NCBI RefSeq assembly: GCF_000732725.1 | Contig: NZ_JPNB01000002.1 | Coordinates: 992,001 to 1,056,000, forward strand | From: Kineothrix alysoides | Lineage (GTDB): Bacteria; Bacillota; Clostridia; Lachnospirales; Lachnospiraceae | Reading direction: 5' to 3' | Length of the DNA: 64,000 nt | Shown here: positions 1 through 8,352 of the stretch, one piece after another | Layout: each line of letters begins with the position of its first letter | How positions within the stretch are numbered: position 1 is the first letter of the stretch | Translations under genes and position numbers: made by a program | The notes under the pieces: generated by a model | What the model was told of the DNA's origin: nothing | Database searches by the model: none | Seen by the model: the letters and a program-made list of their open reading frames with translations, nothing else

Positions 1-144
1 GTCTCCCGCATAATAACCGATAGGATTCAGATATTCCTCCTTCGGAATTTCCTTTATCGAGAGGTGCTGCACGAGCAATATTCTTTTTACCTGTTCCCTA
101 TAAAGTTTATCCTGAAAATTATATAATAAAACTGTTGCTTTCAT
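1..144 (-). CDS. DUF3783 family protein, N-terminal part only
   Basis: The first 48 codons of a gene that runs off the left edge. The start is ATG at 144, preceded by a TCAGGAGG-type ribosome binding site. The peptide begins MKATVLLYNFQDKL and continues with a run of basic and hydrophobic residues, which matches the beginning of small DUF3783 proteins of Lachnospiraceae as I remember them. Function of this family is unknown. No catalytic motif is visible in the part present. Confidence 0.6.
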   Translation of the reverse strand, partial: MKATVLLYNFQDKLYREQVKRILLVQHLSIKEIPKEEYLNPIGYYAGD

Positions 145-259
145 AGCCCCTGCCTCCTGATGTTTTACGTATTATTAAATCGGATAAGTATTTGATTGGA
201 GCACTATCTGGTTGATAAACGTACCCTAAAATAAATATCTGATTAGACAAATATATAAT

Positions 260-961
260 TTATATGCCATAAATAAATTTTTCTATCTTCTTTTCTTCAA
301 TATTAGGATTCAGCGTGTATAAGTGGCTTTCTATTTCTCTATAAGCGTTTCCCGGGGTAAGCCGAGCCGTGTTTCCCGTGATTTCCCCGTCAAAATATTC
401 CTCAGTAGTACAAAACACGGTAGATGACCATCCATATTCCTGTCCTTCGAACGATATTTTCCTCGCTCTGCCGCATACCGTGATGAACATTCCCATTTGC
501 AGCTCCGTAATAGCGCGGTCAAACTTGGACTTGTCCTCTTTTTTCACTTCGCCTATTTTTTTGATTGCATGAAGAGGAATCGCCCCCTTGTCGGAAACGA
601 TTTTATATATCTTTTTTGCATAGGTGCTTATCTTTCCTTCCTCGTAGATTTCCTCAAAGCTCCTTCCCTTCCTTCTCGCTGCATAGAAGTAAGGGTACCA
701 TTCCTTCGTAATGTATCCGCTCTTTTTAAAAAACAGTTTTCCATATGCAATATCGTCGAATTCATCCAATACCCGGATTCTCCATTCCCATGGGTCGGTA
801 TCCGGCTTTTCCGTATGCCACTCGATTTCCTCTCCGAACAGACTGCATAGGGAAAAAATTCCTTCGTCGTTTTCTCCGCCCATACTCATTCCTGCCAGGC
901 GCAGGGCCGAAACAAAATCTTCATAGCAGTGTATTGATGGTATTTTTTTCATTTTATCCAT
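260..961 (-). CDS. AlkZ-related protein
   Basis: A 233-residue soluble protein. It carries the pattern W-H-T (about residue 48), D-P-W-E-W-R, then E-W-Y-P-Y-F-Y-A-A-R-R-K-G-R-S and T-E-L-Q-M-G-M-F-I-T-V-C-G. I associate this pattern with proteins annotated as AlkZ-related, which are distant and shorter relatives of the AlkZ/YcaQ winged-helix DNA glycosylases. That relation suggests DNA repair, but the specific activity is not established. The start at 961 has AAGGAG eight bases upstream. The gene stands alone, divergent from the VanZ-family gene. Another alkylation-repair gene (4074-4793) lies nearby, though not in the same operon. Confidence 0.6.
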   Translation of the reverse strand: MDKMKKIPSIHCYEDFVSALRLAGMSMGGENDEGIFSLCSLFGEEIEWHTEKPDTDPWEWRIRVLDEFDDIAYGKLFFKKSGYITKEWYPYFYAARRKGRSFEEIYEEGKISTYAKKIYKIVSDKGAIPLHAIKKIGEVKKEDKSKFDRAITELQMGMFITVCGRARKISFEGQEYGWSSTVFCTTEEYFDGEITGNTARLTPGNAYREIESHLYTLNPNIEEKKIEKFIYGI

Positions 962-1148
962 GAATCAGGCTCCTTATTAAAATTTATAAATTATTAAATA
1001 TTATTTGAAATATACAAATTGTGCTTTGCGAAAAAAAGCGTATAATGGTAGCAAGCATCGTAACTTTTAAAAAACAGTAAAATTTTTAATGAAAAATTTA
1101 CACTTATGTATTATACTATTCTTTGACGCTACGGTCAGGAGGAGATTT

Positions 1149-1811
1149 ATGTCGGATTTTACGGTTTTAGTTGTTAATACTTTTTCTGCATATATAGGGG
1201 TTATTCCCTTTCTTATTATATTGCAAATATTTTTCTGGAAGTATAAGCTCCCGAAGCGCCATCAGTTCGGGCTTTATATTTATTCCTTAGCTATCTGCAC
1301 CATTTTAATGGCCTCGGATACCCCTTCCTTATATCAGGTGGATTTCTATCCGACCTTTAATTTCATACCCTTTTACGGCTTTGGGGACAATTTAGAGCAT
1401 TACATTCAATGCTTTTTGATATTTTTACCCTTCGGTTTGCTGCTCCCGACCTTATGGAAGCAGTTTCAGCCTGCAAAGGAAACGCTCATCTCCGGCATTT
1501 TGTTTTCCTTATTAATAGAAATATCACAGATATATTGTCTTGCTACTACCGCGACCACGGATATCACCGACGTCATTATGAATACCCTCGGAACCTTGTC
1601 CGGTTATTTCATCTTCCTTCAGGTGAAGGATATGCGTTTTATGGGCCGGATGTGTCTGGATTCCGAAGATACCTCTCTTAAGAACCTTTCCAGATTTGAG
1701 GTCTATATTTACCTCTTTACCCCCTGGCTCATTACCTTCTTGCTGACACCCTTTATATCCAACGCAATTTGGGATTTTCTCTGGGATACGGTCATCGGTA
1801 TTCCTCTCTAA
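1149..1811 (+). CDS. VanZ-like family membrane protein
   Basis: A protein of 220 residues when started at ATG 1149, which has a GGAGG site six bases upstream. An in-frame ATG at 1089 lacks such a site. Five or six hydrophobic segments are visible. The central motif F-N-F-I-P-F-Y-G-F-G-D-N followed by a hydrophobic stretch with F-L-P-F-G-L-L-L-P is the hallmark of the VanZ-like family, originally linked to teicoplanin resistance but mostly of unknown function. Its last 20 bp overlap the tail of the convergent glycogen debranching gene, so the two transcripts are antisense at their ends. Confidence 0.75.
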   Translation: MSDFTVLVVNTFSAYIGVIPFLIILQIFFWKYKLPKRHQFGLYIYSLAICTILMASDTPSLYQVDFYPTFNFIPFYGFGDNLEHYIQCFLIFLPFGLLLPTLWKQFQPAKETLISGILFSLLIEISQIYCLATTATTDITDVIMNTLGTLSGYFIFLQVKDMRFMGRMCLDSEDTSLKNLSRFEVYIYLFTPWLITFLLTPFISNAIWDFLWDTVIGIPL

Positions 1812-3882
1812 GAATGTCCTCCGTATACGCTCTCAGTATCTCGCCTACACTCCATGCTTGTGCGTAGCATCCTCTGGAAATATGGGGGGAGTCCCCATCG
1901 AAAATCTCTGCAATGGAACCGATGCACCCATCCCACATATGATCTTCTGCCGGCTCTAACAGCTTTCTTGCAAACAGCTTGCTCTCTTTACTGTACCCGT
2001 TTACCTTCACATACGCGCTGATAAAACCTCCCAGCGGAAACGCCCAAGCAGTTCCCTGATGATATGCCGCGTCTCTGTCATGCAACTTCCCAAAGTAAAT
2101 ACCTTTATATTCTTCGTCCTCAGGGGATAGAGAACGAAGTCCACAGCCCGCATAAAGATGGGACCAGACAGTTTCCACTACCCTTCTCTCCTTCTCCGGC
2201 GAAAGCATAGTGAACGGAAGAGATACCGCCCATATTTGATTGGGTCTGATTTGCCCGTTATTCCGGATCTCCTCATTTCTTTCTTCCTCAACTACATCGT
2301 ATAAGCACTGCTTTTCCTCGTTCCAAAACTTCTGACAGAAAGATTCCTTTACAACATTCGCAAGCTCCCTGTATTCTTTCGCATCCTCCAGATAACGCTC
2401 CGCCAAAAGCTCCATTACTTTTAGCGAATTATACCAGAGCGCATTGATTTCTACAGGCTTGCCGTGTCTTGGTGTGACTACCCAATCATCCACGCGGACA
2501 TCCATCCACGTCACTTGGTCCAAATCGCCGCCTGCATGAATCAAGCTGTCCTTATCCATGTAAATGTGAAACAGCGTTCCTTTCTTATAATAAGATATGA
2601 TTTCTTTCAATTTCGGATAGATTTCCTCTTTCACAAAGAGATAATCCTCTTCCCCTCCCGTGTATTTCAAGTACATATATACTGAATAAAAATACCATAG
2701 GGATGCATCCACCGTATTGTAAAAAGGCGCCATCCCTTGGTCGGGAAACATATTCGGCACCAGCCCGTCCTTTACATACTTTGCGAAGGTACGCAGAATC
2801 CCTCTGGCATCTTCATACCTCTTCGTCGCAAGCGTCAGTCCTTGAAGAGCTATCATCGTATCCCTGCCCCAATCAGTAAACCATGGCATGCCTGCCAGAA
2901 CGGTCTTACTACCGGTAGATACTCTGTCCACGATAAAAGCGTCCGCCGCCTGAACAAGCGCATCCGCGAATTCATCCTTATAACCCGCCTTATGTATTAA
3001 AGCCTCCATGCGTTTCTTGCCAGCTCCAATAATGGAATCTGCGGACTGTATTTCCTCCTCTTCATCCTCTTTCTGCAAATAGCATATAATAGACACGCTC
3101 TTTTTCTCATAGGGTTTCAGCGATATCCGTATATCATAGGGCGTAAAATTATTGTCAATGGAGCTCATTCCCGTATCGATCTCCGTTTGCAGCTCCATAT
3201 CGGTATCATACCTCTCGTTTCTCTCTGAAATATCTCCTTCCGATACGCTGAACTTAATTTTATAATTCTCATGAGCAACACTGTCAGGGCCTTCCGGAAT
3301 CAAAGTAATAATCTGTCCATCATAGCTGGTTTCAAAACAAAGCTGTTCCGGAAGGGAAAAGCCGCCGTGATCTCTGAAATTGAACAACGGGGTTAAACAG
3401 ATTTCTGAATGCCTGCTGCCATTTTCTACTTCATATAGGATAGCTATCTTATTTTTTCCATGCTCCATGGCTATTGTCTTCGTAAGAAATACATCCTGCA
3501 CCCGATAGGTGTAGGAAGGAACCGTATCCAAGACGAAACGCTGCAAGTATTTTTGCCCCTCCTCCAGGACATTTCCCTTTCTCTGTACAGCCGCCAGAGA
3601 ATATTCCTTATCCTCTATGCGAACGGTTTCATTTATGCGGGATAATACCAGATGCCGCTCTATCGGCGCATGAAGACTGGCTATCAAAAGTCCATGGTGC
3701 TTACGAGTATTAGCACCTATGAGGGAGCTTCCCGCATACCCTCCGATTCCGTTAGTAATCACCCATTCCCTCTCTATGCCCGCTTTAAAACTCTTAAAAC
3801 TTCCTTGTCCGTATTTTCTTGTTATCATAATAAAGGTCTTATCCTTTCCATTTTTTTGATATCTTATTTCTATATTGTTCAT
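1792..3882 (-). CDS. Glycogen debranching enzyme (amylo-alpha-1,6-glucosidase family)
   Basis: A protein of 696 residues. The N-terminal half (about 25-270) is the beta-rich substrate-binding domain of the archaeal/bacterial-type debranching enzyme (E-W-V-I-T-N-G-I-G-G-Y-A, N-T-R-K-H-H-G-L-L). The C-terminal half is the (alpha/alpha)6 barrel with the signature M-P-W-F-T-D-W-G-R-D-T at 332-342, plus T-W-M-D and P-V-E-I-N-A-L-W-Y-N. The family hydrolyses alpha-1,6 branches in glycogen or related glucans in the cytoplasm. The start at 3882 lies at the edge of a tandem repeat whose last unit supplies the only upstream purine-rich stretch. A second ATG at 3828 is possible but has its purine stretch too far away. 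Confidence 0.92.
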   Translation of the reverse strand: MNNIEIRYQKNGKDKTFIMITRKYGQGSFKSFKAGIEREWVITNGIGGYAGSSLIGANTRKHHGLLIASLHAPIERHLVLSRINETVRIEDKEYSLAAVQRKGNVLEEGQKYLQRFVLDTVPSYTYRVQDVFLTKTIAMEHGKNKIAILYEVENGSRHSEICLTPLFNFRDHGGFSLPEQLCFETSYDGQIITLIPEGPDSVAHENYKIKFSVSEGDISERNERYDTDMELQTEIDTGMSSIDNNFTPYDIRISLKPYEKKSVSIICYLQKEDEEEEIQSADSIIGAGKKRMEALIHKAGYKDEFADALVQAADAFIVDRVSTGSKTVLAGMPWFTDWGRDTMIALQGLTLATKRYEDARGILRTFAKYVKDGLVPNMFPDQGMAPFYNTVDASLWYFYSVYMYLKYTGGEEDYLFVKEEIYPKLKEIISYYKKGTLFHIYMDKDSLIHAGGDLDQVTWMDVRVDDWVVTPRHGKPVEINALWYNSLKVMELLAERYLEDAKEYRELANVVKESFCQKFWNEEKQCLYDVVEEERNEEIRNNGQIRPNQIWAVSLPFTMLSPEKERRVVETVWSHLYAGCGLRSLSPEDEEYKGIYFGKLHDRDAAYHQGTAWAFPLGGFISAYVKVNGYSKESKLFARKLLEPAEDHMWDGCIGSIAEIFDGDSPHISRGCYAQAWSVGEILRAYTEDILREEYR

Positions 3883-4073
3883 TCTTTCCGTGGAATCATT
3901 CTTTTTACAGAATCTCTTTTTTCGCGAATTTATTCTTTTTACAGAATCACTCTTTTCACAGGCTTATCCTTTCACAAAATCGGCCTTTTCGCAGACTTAT
4001 TGCTTTCACAGAATCACTTTTTTCGTAGTCCTATCCTTTTCACAGAATCACCCTTTTCACAGACTTGTTCTTC
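3883..4073 (-). repeat. Degenerate ~17-bp tandem repeat (about 11 units)
   Basis: Read on the minus strand, units such as ATTCTGTGAAAAGGATA, AGTCTGTGAAAAGGGTG and ATTCTGTAAAAAGAATG follow one another about every 16-18 bases across the whole gap between the alkylation-repair gene and the debranching-enzyme start. The last unit ends in the ATG of the debranching gene, so the repeat provides the immediate leader. Units share an (A/G)TTCTGTGAAAAG core and differ at several positions, which indicates an old, drifting minisatellite rather than a recent expansion. Confidence 0.85.
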
Positions 4074-4793
4074 TCACCGTTTCATTCTTTTCATCATTTC
4101 CTTTTCTTCTTTTCCAACGCTTCGAAGCTCTGTTATCTTTTGCAGCGCTTTATGATAAGTGAAATCATCCAGGCGGTTATTTTTCAGATATTCCATCGTC
4201 TCCTTGGGATGTTTCCCATAACAGAGAGAAATGGCCCATGCCACCGCCATCTTCACGTAATACCCTTCATGATGAATCTCATCGAATATGAGGAATAAAT
4301 CATTGATATAATTGTCACATATGTAATAGTTTAAAAGCATGACCACGCCGAAGCGTATGGCAAATTCCTCGTCCGAATGCAAATATTTTTGCAGCCATTC
4401 CCACGTCTGCAAGGGGTACTGCGCTGTAAGTTTAAGTCCACCGCAAAAGCTGTCACAGACCGACCAATTATCTATCTTCGGAATAAACCTTTCCGCATAA
4501 GAAAAAATATCGGATATATCTGACTTCATATATCCGATAATCATTCCCTGCAGCATAATTTCCTCGAACAGTTCCTCTTCCGTATTTCTGCAAAGAGCAA
4601 AGCTTACATATTCTTCACCTTCACACTTTACTATCCTCTTTGCCATTTCCCGAAGCTTGGGGAGACGCACTCCCACAAAATTCTCTGTTCCGGGCAAAAG
4701 CCGGATTTGGAACTCCCGATATTTTTCATCTGACAGACCATATATTTCTTTTCTTATTTCTTCTAATCTTACATTCATCCCCACAATAAACAT
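4074..4793 (-). CDS. DNA alkylation repair protein (AlkD-like HEAT-repeat family)
   Basis: A protein of 239 residues, all-helical in appearance. Recognisable family segments are F-V-G-V-R-L-P-K-L-R-E-M-A-K (about 40-53), E-E-I-M-L-Q-G-M-I-I-G-Y, I-D-N-W-S-V-C-D-S-F and V-K-M-A-V-A-W-A-I-S. These match the DNA_alkylation (AlkC/AlkD) fold, in which HEAT-like repeats hold DNA and release alkylated bases. The start is uncertain: ATG 4793 or ATG 4778, each with only a GGGG stretch almost touching the codon. It sits seven bases downstream of the unknown 453-residue gene and is likely cotranscribed with it. Confidence 0.85.
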   Translation of the reverse strand: MFIVGMNVRLEEIRKEIYGLSDEKYREFQIRLLPGTENFVGVRLPKLREMAKRIVKCEGEEYVSFALCRNTEEELFEEIMLQGMIIGYMKSDISDIFSYAERFIPKIDNWSVCDSFCGGLKLTAQYPLQTWEWLQKYLHSDEEFAIRFGVVMLLNYYICDNYINDLFLIFDEIHHEGYYVKMAVAWAISLCYGKHPKETMEYLKNNRLDDFTYHKALQKITELRSVGKEEKEMMKRMKR

Positions 4794-4799
4794 TCCCCA

Positions 4800-6161
4800 T
4801 CAGCGGTCTATGATTTCATTAATATAGCTTGCCGCCTTCACGGCTCCTACATTGTTCACATTGGCATAATCGCTGAAGCAGCAGTCGGGAAGAACGACAT
4901 CCATCATATCAACAAACTCTGCCCCATACTTTTGGCAAAGCTCTCTCACAAAAGCCGCCAGCTCTTCATAATAAGACCTCTGCATGTGCTCCATGTACCA
5001 CTTGGTATAAGGAGGGAGGAAGAAAATCGCCTGGATTTCCTTTCCCTTGCAGAACCGGGCATAGCCTTCTAACAACACCTTGTTTTCCAATAAAATATCC
5101 ATAAAGGGCCTGTTGTATAGCTCGCTGATCTCTCTCCGGTTCAACTCCACAGTTTCCTTGGAGCACGCATTTTCATCGAAGACATCCATAACGTCTTCCG
5201 TCTCGTTCTTCATACTCTTCTCGAAAACCTCATACCACATGTCCATATCCGCTTCATCGAAATATTGTCTTATCTTCTTATCCTCGGATTCATAAAGATT
5301 CGCAAAAAGTTCGGCATCCTCGCAGTTGTGCATTGTCTTCACAATGGGATAATAAGCCAGACAGCGTCTCCACTCCACCCTGGACTTGGAGGCATCGTAT
5401 CGCAAGGAATACGGGGCTAATCCGATAATCGCATATTTTATGCCGGGCATGGATTCGTGGGCATGACAAAACATTCTAAAATCATAGAAAATATCCTGAC
5501 CGGTATTTGTCAAAGAAACTGCTCTCGTATGCAACAGTTTGCTTTGGACGGCGCTCTTCACGTTGGCTCCCCCGGTCACAATACATTTTACTTTAGGATC
5601 GCATTTTCTCTTGTACTTCATATAGACTTCGTAAAATGATGGAAACACTACGTACTTATATTTGAGGTAATCCCATATCTTCAGGATTTTTTCCTTATGT
5701 TCTATATCTGGAAGGTCATAAATCTTTAAGGGTTCGTCGCAAAGTATGTACAAATCATATTCATCAATATAGGCCGGATTCAGCGAACGCCAGTCGAAAA
5801 CGCAATAGTTGCTCCTGCGCATCTTATCCTTCACTTCTCCGGTCAGCCAGTTGTCTCCGTAAACGACACATTTGGGGCCTTTCAGGCTATGGTTAATGCT
5901 CAATATGTCCTTCAAAAGCTTATGATAACCGCTGATGCATTCCTCATTGATTGTATCTCTTTCCAATTCATAATAAAAGGCTTCTATCACTGCTATAAGT
6001 TGTTTCTTCTGATTATCCGGCAGATAAACGAGGCCTTTGGCATATTCTTCTACTTTTTTCAGTTCCTTCTTCCGAAAGTCTTTTCCCAAATTAATATTTA
6101 AAACCATGTTAAATGCCGATTCTAACAACAAAAATTTACTTTCCATACCGATGCCTTCCAT
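4800..6161 (-). CDS. Unknown protein with SGNH/DltD-like C-terminal architecture
   Basis: A protein of 453 residues. I do not recognise a named family. The N-terminal 90 residues look helical. There follows a Rossmann-like stretch (C-V-V-Y-G-D-N-W-L-T-G), then C-I-V-T-G-G-A-N-V-K-S and later Y-A-I-I-G-L-A-P-Y-S-L-R. The C-terminus (A-I-F-F-L-P-P-Y-T-K-W ... D-Y-A-N-V-N-N-V-G-A) resembles the end of DltD/SGNH-type esterases, where D-x-x-H-x-N-x-x-G is usual. Here His is replaced by Asn and no clear GxS nucleophile is seen, so a catalytic role is doubtful. There is no signal peptide or membrane segment. ATG 6161 has AGGA upstream; ATG 6146 with GGAAGG is an alternative. Confidence 0.55.
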   Translation of the reverse strand: MEGIGMESKFLLLESAFNMVLNINLGKDFRKKELKKVEEYAKGLVYLPDNQKKQLIAVIEAFYYELERDTINEECISGYHKLLKDILSINHSLKGPKCVVYGDNWLTGEVKDKMRRSNYCVFDWRSLNPAYIDEYDLYILCDEPLKIYDLPDIEHKEKILKIWDYLKYKYVVFPSFYEVYMKYKRKCDPKVKCIVTGGANVKSAVQSKLLHTRAVSLTNTGQDIFYDFRMFCHAHESMPGIKYAIIGLAPYSLRYDASKSRVEWRRCLAYYPIVKTMHNCEDAELFANLYESEDKKIRQYFDEADMDMWYEVFEKSMKNETEDVMDVFDENACSKETVELNRREISELYNRPFMDILLENKVLLEGYARFCKGKEIQAIFFLPPYTKWYMEHMQRSYYEELAAFVRELCQKYGAEFVDMMDVVLPDCCFSDYANVNNVGAVKAASYINEIIDR

Positions 6162-6318
6162 TTCTTTTTTCCTGCTGAGTGTTTTCTACTCATTTATAAT
6201 ATAGTCTAACATAGTCCTTATCGGCTTTCAATGTTAAACGACAGCCTTTGCCCTTCAAATGTCATAAATTGGAATAAAAAGCTGATTTAAAAATATTTAA
6301 AAATGTATAGCACAATCA

Positions 6319-6348
6319 TTGACAAACGGGTATAAAATATTGTATTAT
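6319..6348 (+). promoter_or_regulatory. Promoter of the tRNA-Pro gene
   Basis: Consensus -35 TTGACA at 6319-6324 and -10 TATTAT at 6343-6348, with an 18-bp spacer. The expected start site is roughly 20 bases before the tRNA. Confidence 0.7.
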
Positions 6349-6375
6349 TTTATGTGTTGCATTGAAAATTTTTAT

Positions 6376-6449
6376 CGAAGCGTGGCTCAGCTTGGTAGAG
6401 CGCTGCGTTCGGGACGCAGAGGTCGTGGGTTCGAATCCCGTCGCTTCGA
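6376..6449 (+). tRNA. tRNA-Pro (anticodon CGG)
   Basis: The acceptor arms CGAAGCG (6376-6382) and CGCTTCG (6442-6448) pair, followed by discriminator A. The anticodon stem-loop is CTGCG-TTCGGGA-CGCAG (6403-6419), which puts CGG at 6410-6412 and reads CCG (proline). The T-loop TTCGAAT is intact. The T-stem GTGGG/CCCGT contains two wobble pairs, whereas the duplicate 3' half at 11397-11433 has a better-paired T-stem. No CCA is encoded. Confidence 0.95.
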
Positions 6450-6452
6450 CTA
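6416..6452 (+). repeat. Putative attachment-site repeat, left copy (3' half of tRNA-Pro)
   Basis: These 37 bases run from the 3' strand of the anticodon stem to just past the tRNA end. They recur at 11397-11433 with 34 of 37 identical, in the same orientation, and the similarity stops right after the tRNA end (tta versus gaa). This is the classical arrangement of attL/attR when an element integrates into a tRNA 3' end. Confidence 0.7.
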
Positions 6453-6457
6453 TTATG

Positions 6458-6503
6458 AAAATCCATGAAAGTCAGTATGTATACTGATATCATGGATTTT
6501 TTA
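6458..6503 (+). terminator. Rho-independent terminator of tRNA-Pro
   Basis: AAAATCCATGA pairs with TCATGGATTTT across a loop that itself contains TCAGTA/TACTGA, followed by a T-rich run. It lies directly behind the tRNA. The rest of the gap up to 6759 is AT-rich and shows only a possible -10 box (TATAAT near 6654) for the next gene. Confidence 0.85.
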
Positions 6504-6759
6504 TATTCTTTAAATTGAGTAGGTAAATTTTAGGAAGTTCACAGTAATCTTTCGGGAGCGCTTTGACACGAACCATCTTTGTCCATTAGGGCTGAATAGA
6601 AACTATTTTACAGCTTAAGGTGTAAATTTTTATATAATTTTTATAATTCGTGGTATAATAAAACATAAGTATATTTAAGATTAATATCATATAAAATGAC
6701 GGTATCTATACACATAATACAAATTCAATTAATAATAGTATCAATGTTGGAGGATAAAC

Positions 6760-8340
6760 ATGGAACTGGAAAATAATGATTATTTTATATTATATGAATC
6801 AAAAAAGTGTATCTATATAAAAGTGAAAAAATTAGGCTTTGATATTAAATCCTTTAATGATATTTTTGCAAGGCAAAGTCAAATTACAATTACCAATTTC
6901 TTAGATTTAAAAAATGCTTTGGATTTCGGTACCAGAGAACCAGTACAAGTAGGCGTTTTTATGCCACTAATTGAAGTTTGGACTTCTTCTGATGATTTGA
7001 AAGTTTATATAACATTAAATATAACCAAAGAAGAGATTGAAAATGACAAGAATAATATCTTATCAAAAATTATATTAGAATTAAAAGATAAAGGCATAAC
7101 TCATGGGATCAAAACAGAGGTTTTAAATACGCAATTAGAGCCAAAAAAGAAAATTCTTATCTGTGAGGCCGAATTGCCCCAACACGGTATTGATGCAGTA
7201 ATACGATATATAGACTTACCAAAATTTCAACCTAAAATAAATGATAATGGATCTGCTGATCACTATGATATGGATTTTATTAAAGAGGTTAAACAAGGAG
7301 ACTGGTTAGGCGAAAAGGTTGTTGCTATGGAAGGGAGTCCTGGTACTAATGTAAAAGGAGTTACTCTTGGTAGCAAACATGGGAAGGACAAGCTTTTAAG
7401 ATATGATTCCCGTTCTGTTGAAGCGGTAGCAGAGGGGAACAAAATAATTCTCCGTGCAAAAAAAGATGGTGCGGTCACTTTTAAAGATGGGAAAATATGT
7501 GTTTTAGATCATTTAGTTATTCCAGGAGATGTGGACTATAGTACAGGGAACATTGAATTCAGTGGTAATGTTACCGTTAAAGGTACTGTTCAGGATGGCT
7601 TTAAAGTAGTTGCAGATAAGGATATTTCCATATTAGATGAAATGGGAATTGGAGCTGTCGAAAAGATTCACTCCACAAACGGAAAAATTTATGTTAAAGG
7701 TGGTGTTTCGGGTAAAGGGAAAGCAATTATTGAAGCTAAAAATGGTGTTTATATAAAATATGCCAACGAATGTACCGTAATTTGTGATAGAGATATACAT
7801 ATTGGTTATTATTGTATAAATAGTAATATAAAAGCTAATAACATTATAGTGGATTCAGTCAGAGGACGTATTATTGGTGGCACATTAAGTGCGAAGGCGA
7901 AAATATCCTCCTATACTATAGGTAATGCGATGGAGAAAAAAACATTTGTCAATGTTGAAGGCTTTGATCGGAAAACTATAAAAATAGAACTGGATGGCTT
8001 ATTATTAAAGTATAAAGAGTATTTAGAAATCTTAGATAAAAATCATAGAACTATGGTCGTCTTTGAAAATTGCTTAAAGGACCGTATAGATTTGACAAAT
8101 ACAAAAGATTATATGCAGTATGTTGATGCAAATGAAGAAATACTTGCAAAAATAGGTGCATTAGAGGAGCGACGATTAGAGTTAATGAAAATATTAGAGT
8201 CAAGAGGTGAAGGTGAAGTAGCTGTTTTTAAAAAAGCCTATCCCAAAACCTTTATTGAGATTAAAAAAATTCAAAAAGTTATAGAAGAAGCTACTTGCGG
8301 CACATTCTACAGCCAAAACAACAAACTACATTTAAGTTAG
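6760..8340 (+). CDS. FapA family (DUF342) protein
   Basis: A protein of 526 residues, started at an ATG with GGAGG eight bases upstream. After a poorly conserved N-terminal domain (1-160) comes the typical FapA core: E-V-K-Q-G-D-W-L-G-E (about 175), then a long right-handed beta-helix-like stretch rich in G/V/I repeats (L-V-I-P-G-D-V-D-Y-S-T-G-N-I-E-F-S-G-N-V about 250-270, then I-Y-V-K-G-G-V-S-G-K-G). A helical C-terminal coiled coil follows (about 405-515). FapA proteins are cytoplasmic; one was linked to flagellar assembly and PTS signalling in Vibrio, but in Firmicutes their role is unknown. Thirteen bases separate it from the GAF-protein gene, so they form an operon. Codon use is strongly AT-biased compared with the flanks. 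Confidence 0.9.
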   Translation: MELENNDYFILYESKKCIYIKVKKLGFDIKSFNDIFARQSQITITNFLDLKNALDFGTREPVQVGVFMPLIEVWTSSDDLKVYITLNITKEEIENDKNNILSKIILELKDKGITHGIKTEVLNTQLEPKKKILICEAELPQHGIDAVIRYIDLPKFQPKINDNGSADHYDMDFIKEVKQGDWLGEKVVAMEGSPGTNVKGVTLGSKHGKDKLLRYDSRSVEAVAEGNKIILRAKKDGAVTFKDGKICVLDHLVIPGDVDYSTGNIEFSGNVTVKGTVQDGFKVVADKDISILDEMGIGAVEKIHSTNGKIYVKGGVSGKGKAIIEAKNGVYIKYANECTVICDRDIHIGYYCINSNIKANNIIVDSVRGRIIGGTLSAKAKISSYTIGNAMEKKTFVNVEGFDRKTIKIELDGLLLKYKEYLEILDKNHRTMVVFENCLKDRIDLTNTKDYMQYVDANEEILAKIGALEERRLELMKILESRGEGEVAVFKKAYPKTFIEIKKIQKVIEEATCGTFYSQNNKLHLS

Positions 8341-8352
8341 AAGGAAAAAATC

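Noticed and set aside
3652-4162. Plus-strand open frames of 95-167 codons
   Set aside because: They are created by the 17-bp tandem repeat and the antisense of two genes; no ribosome binding site or family is visible.
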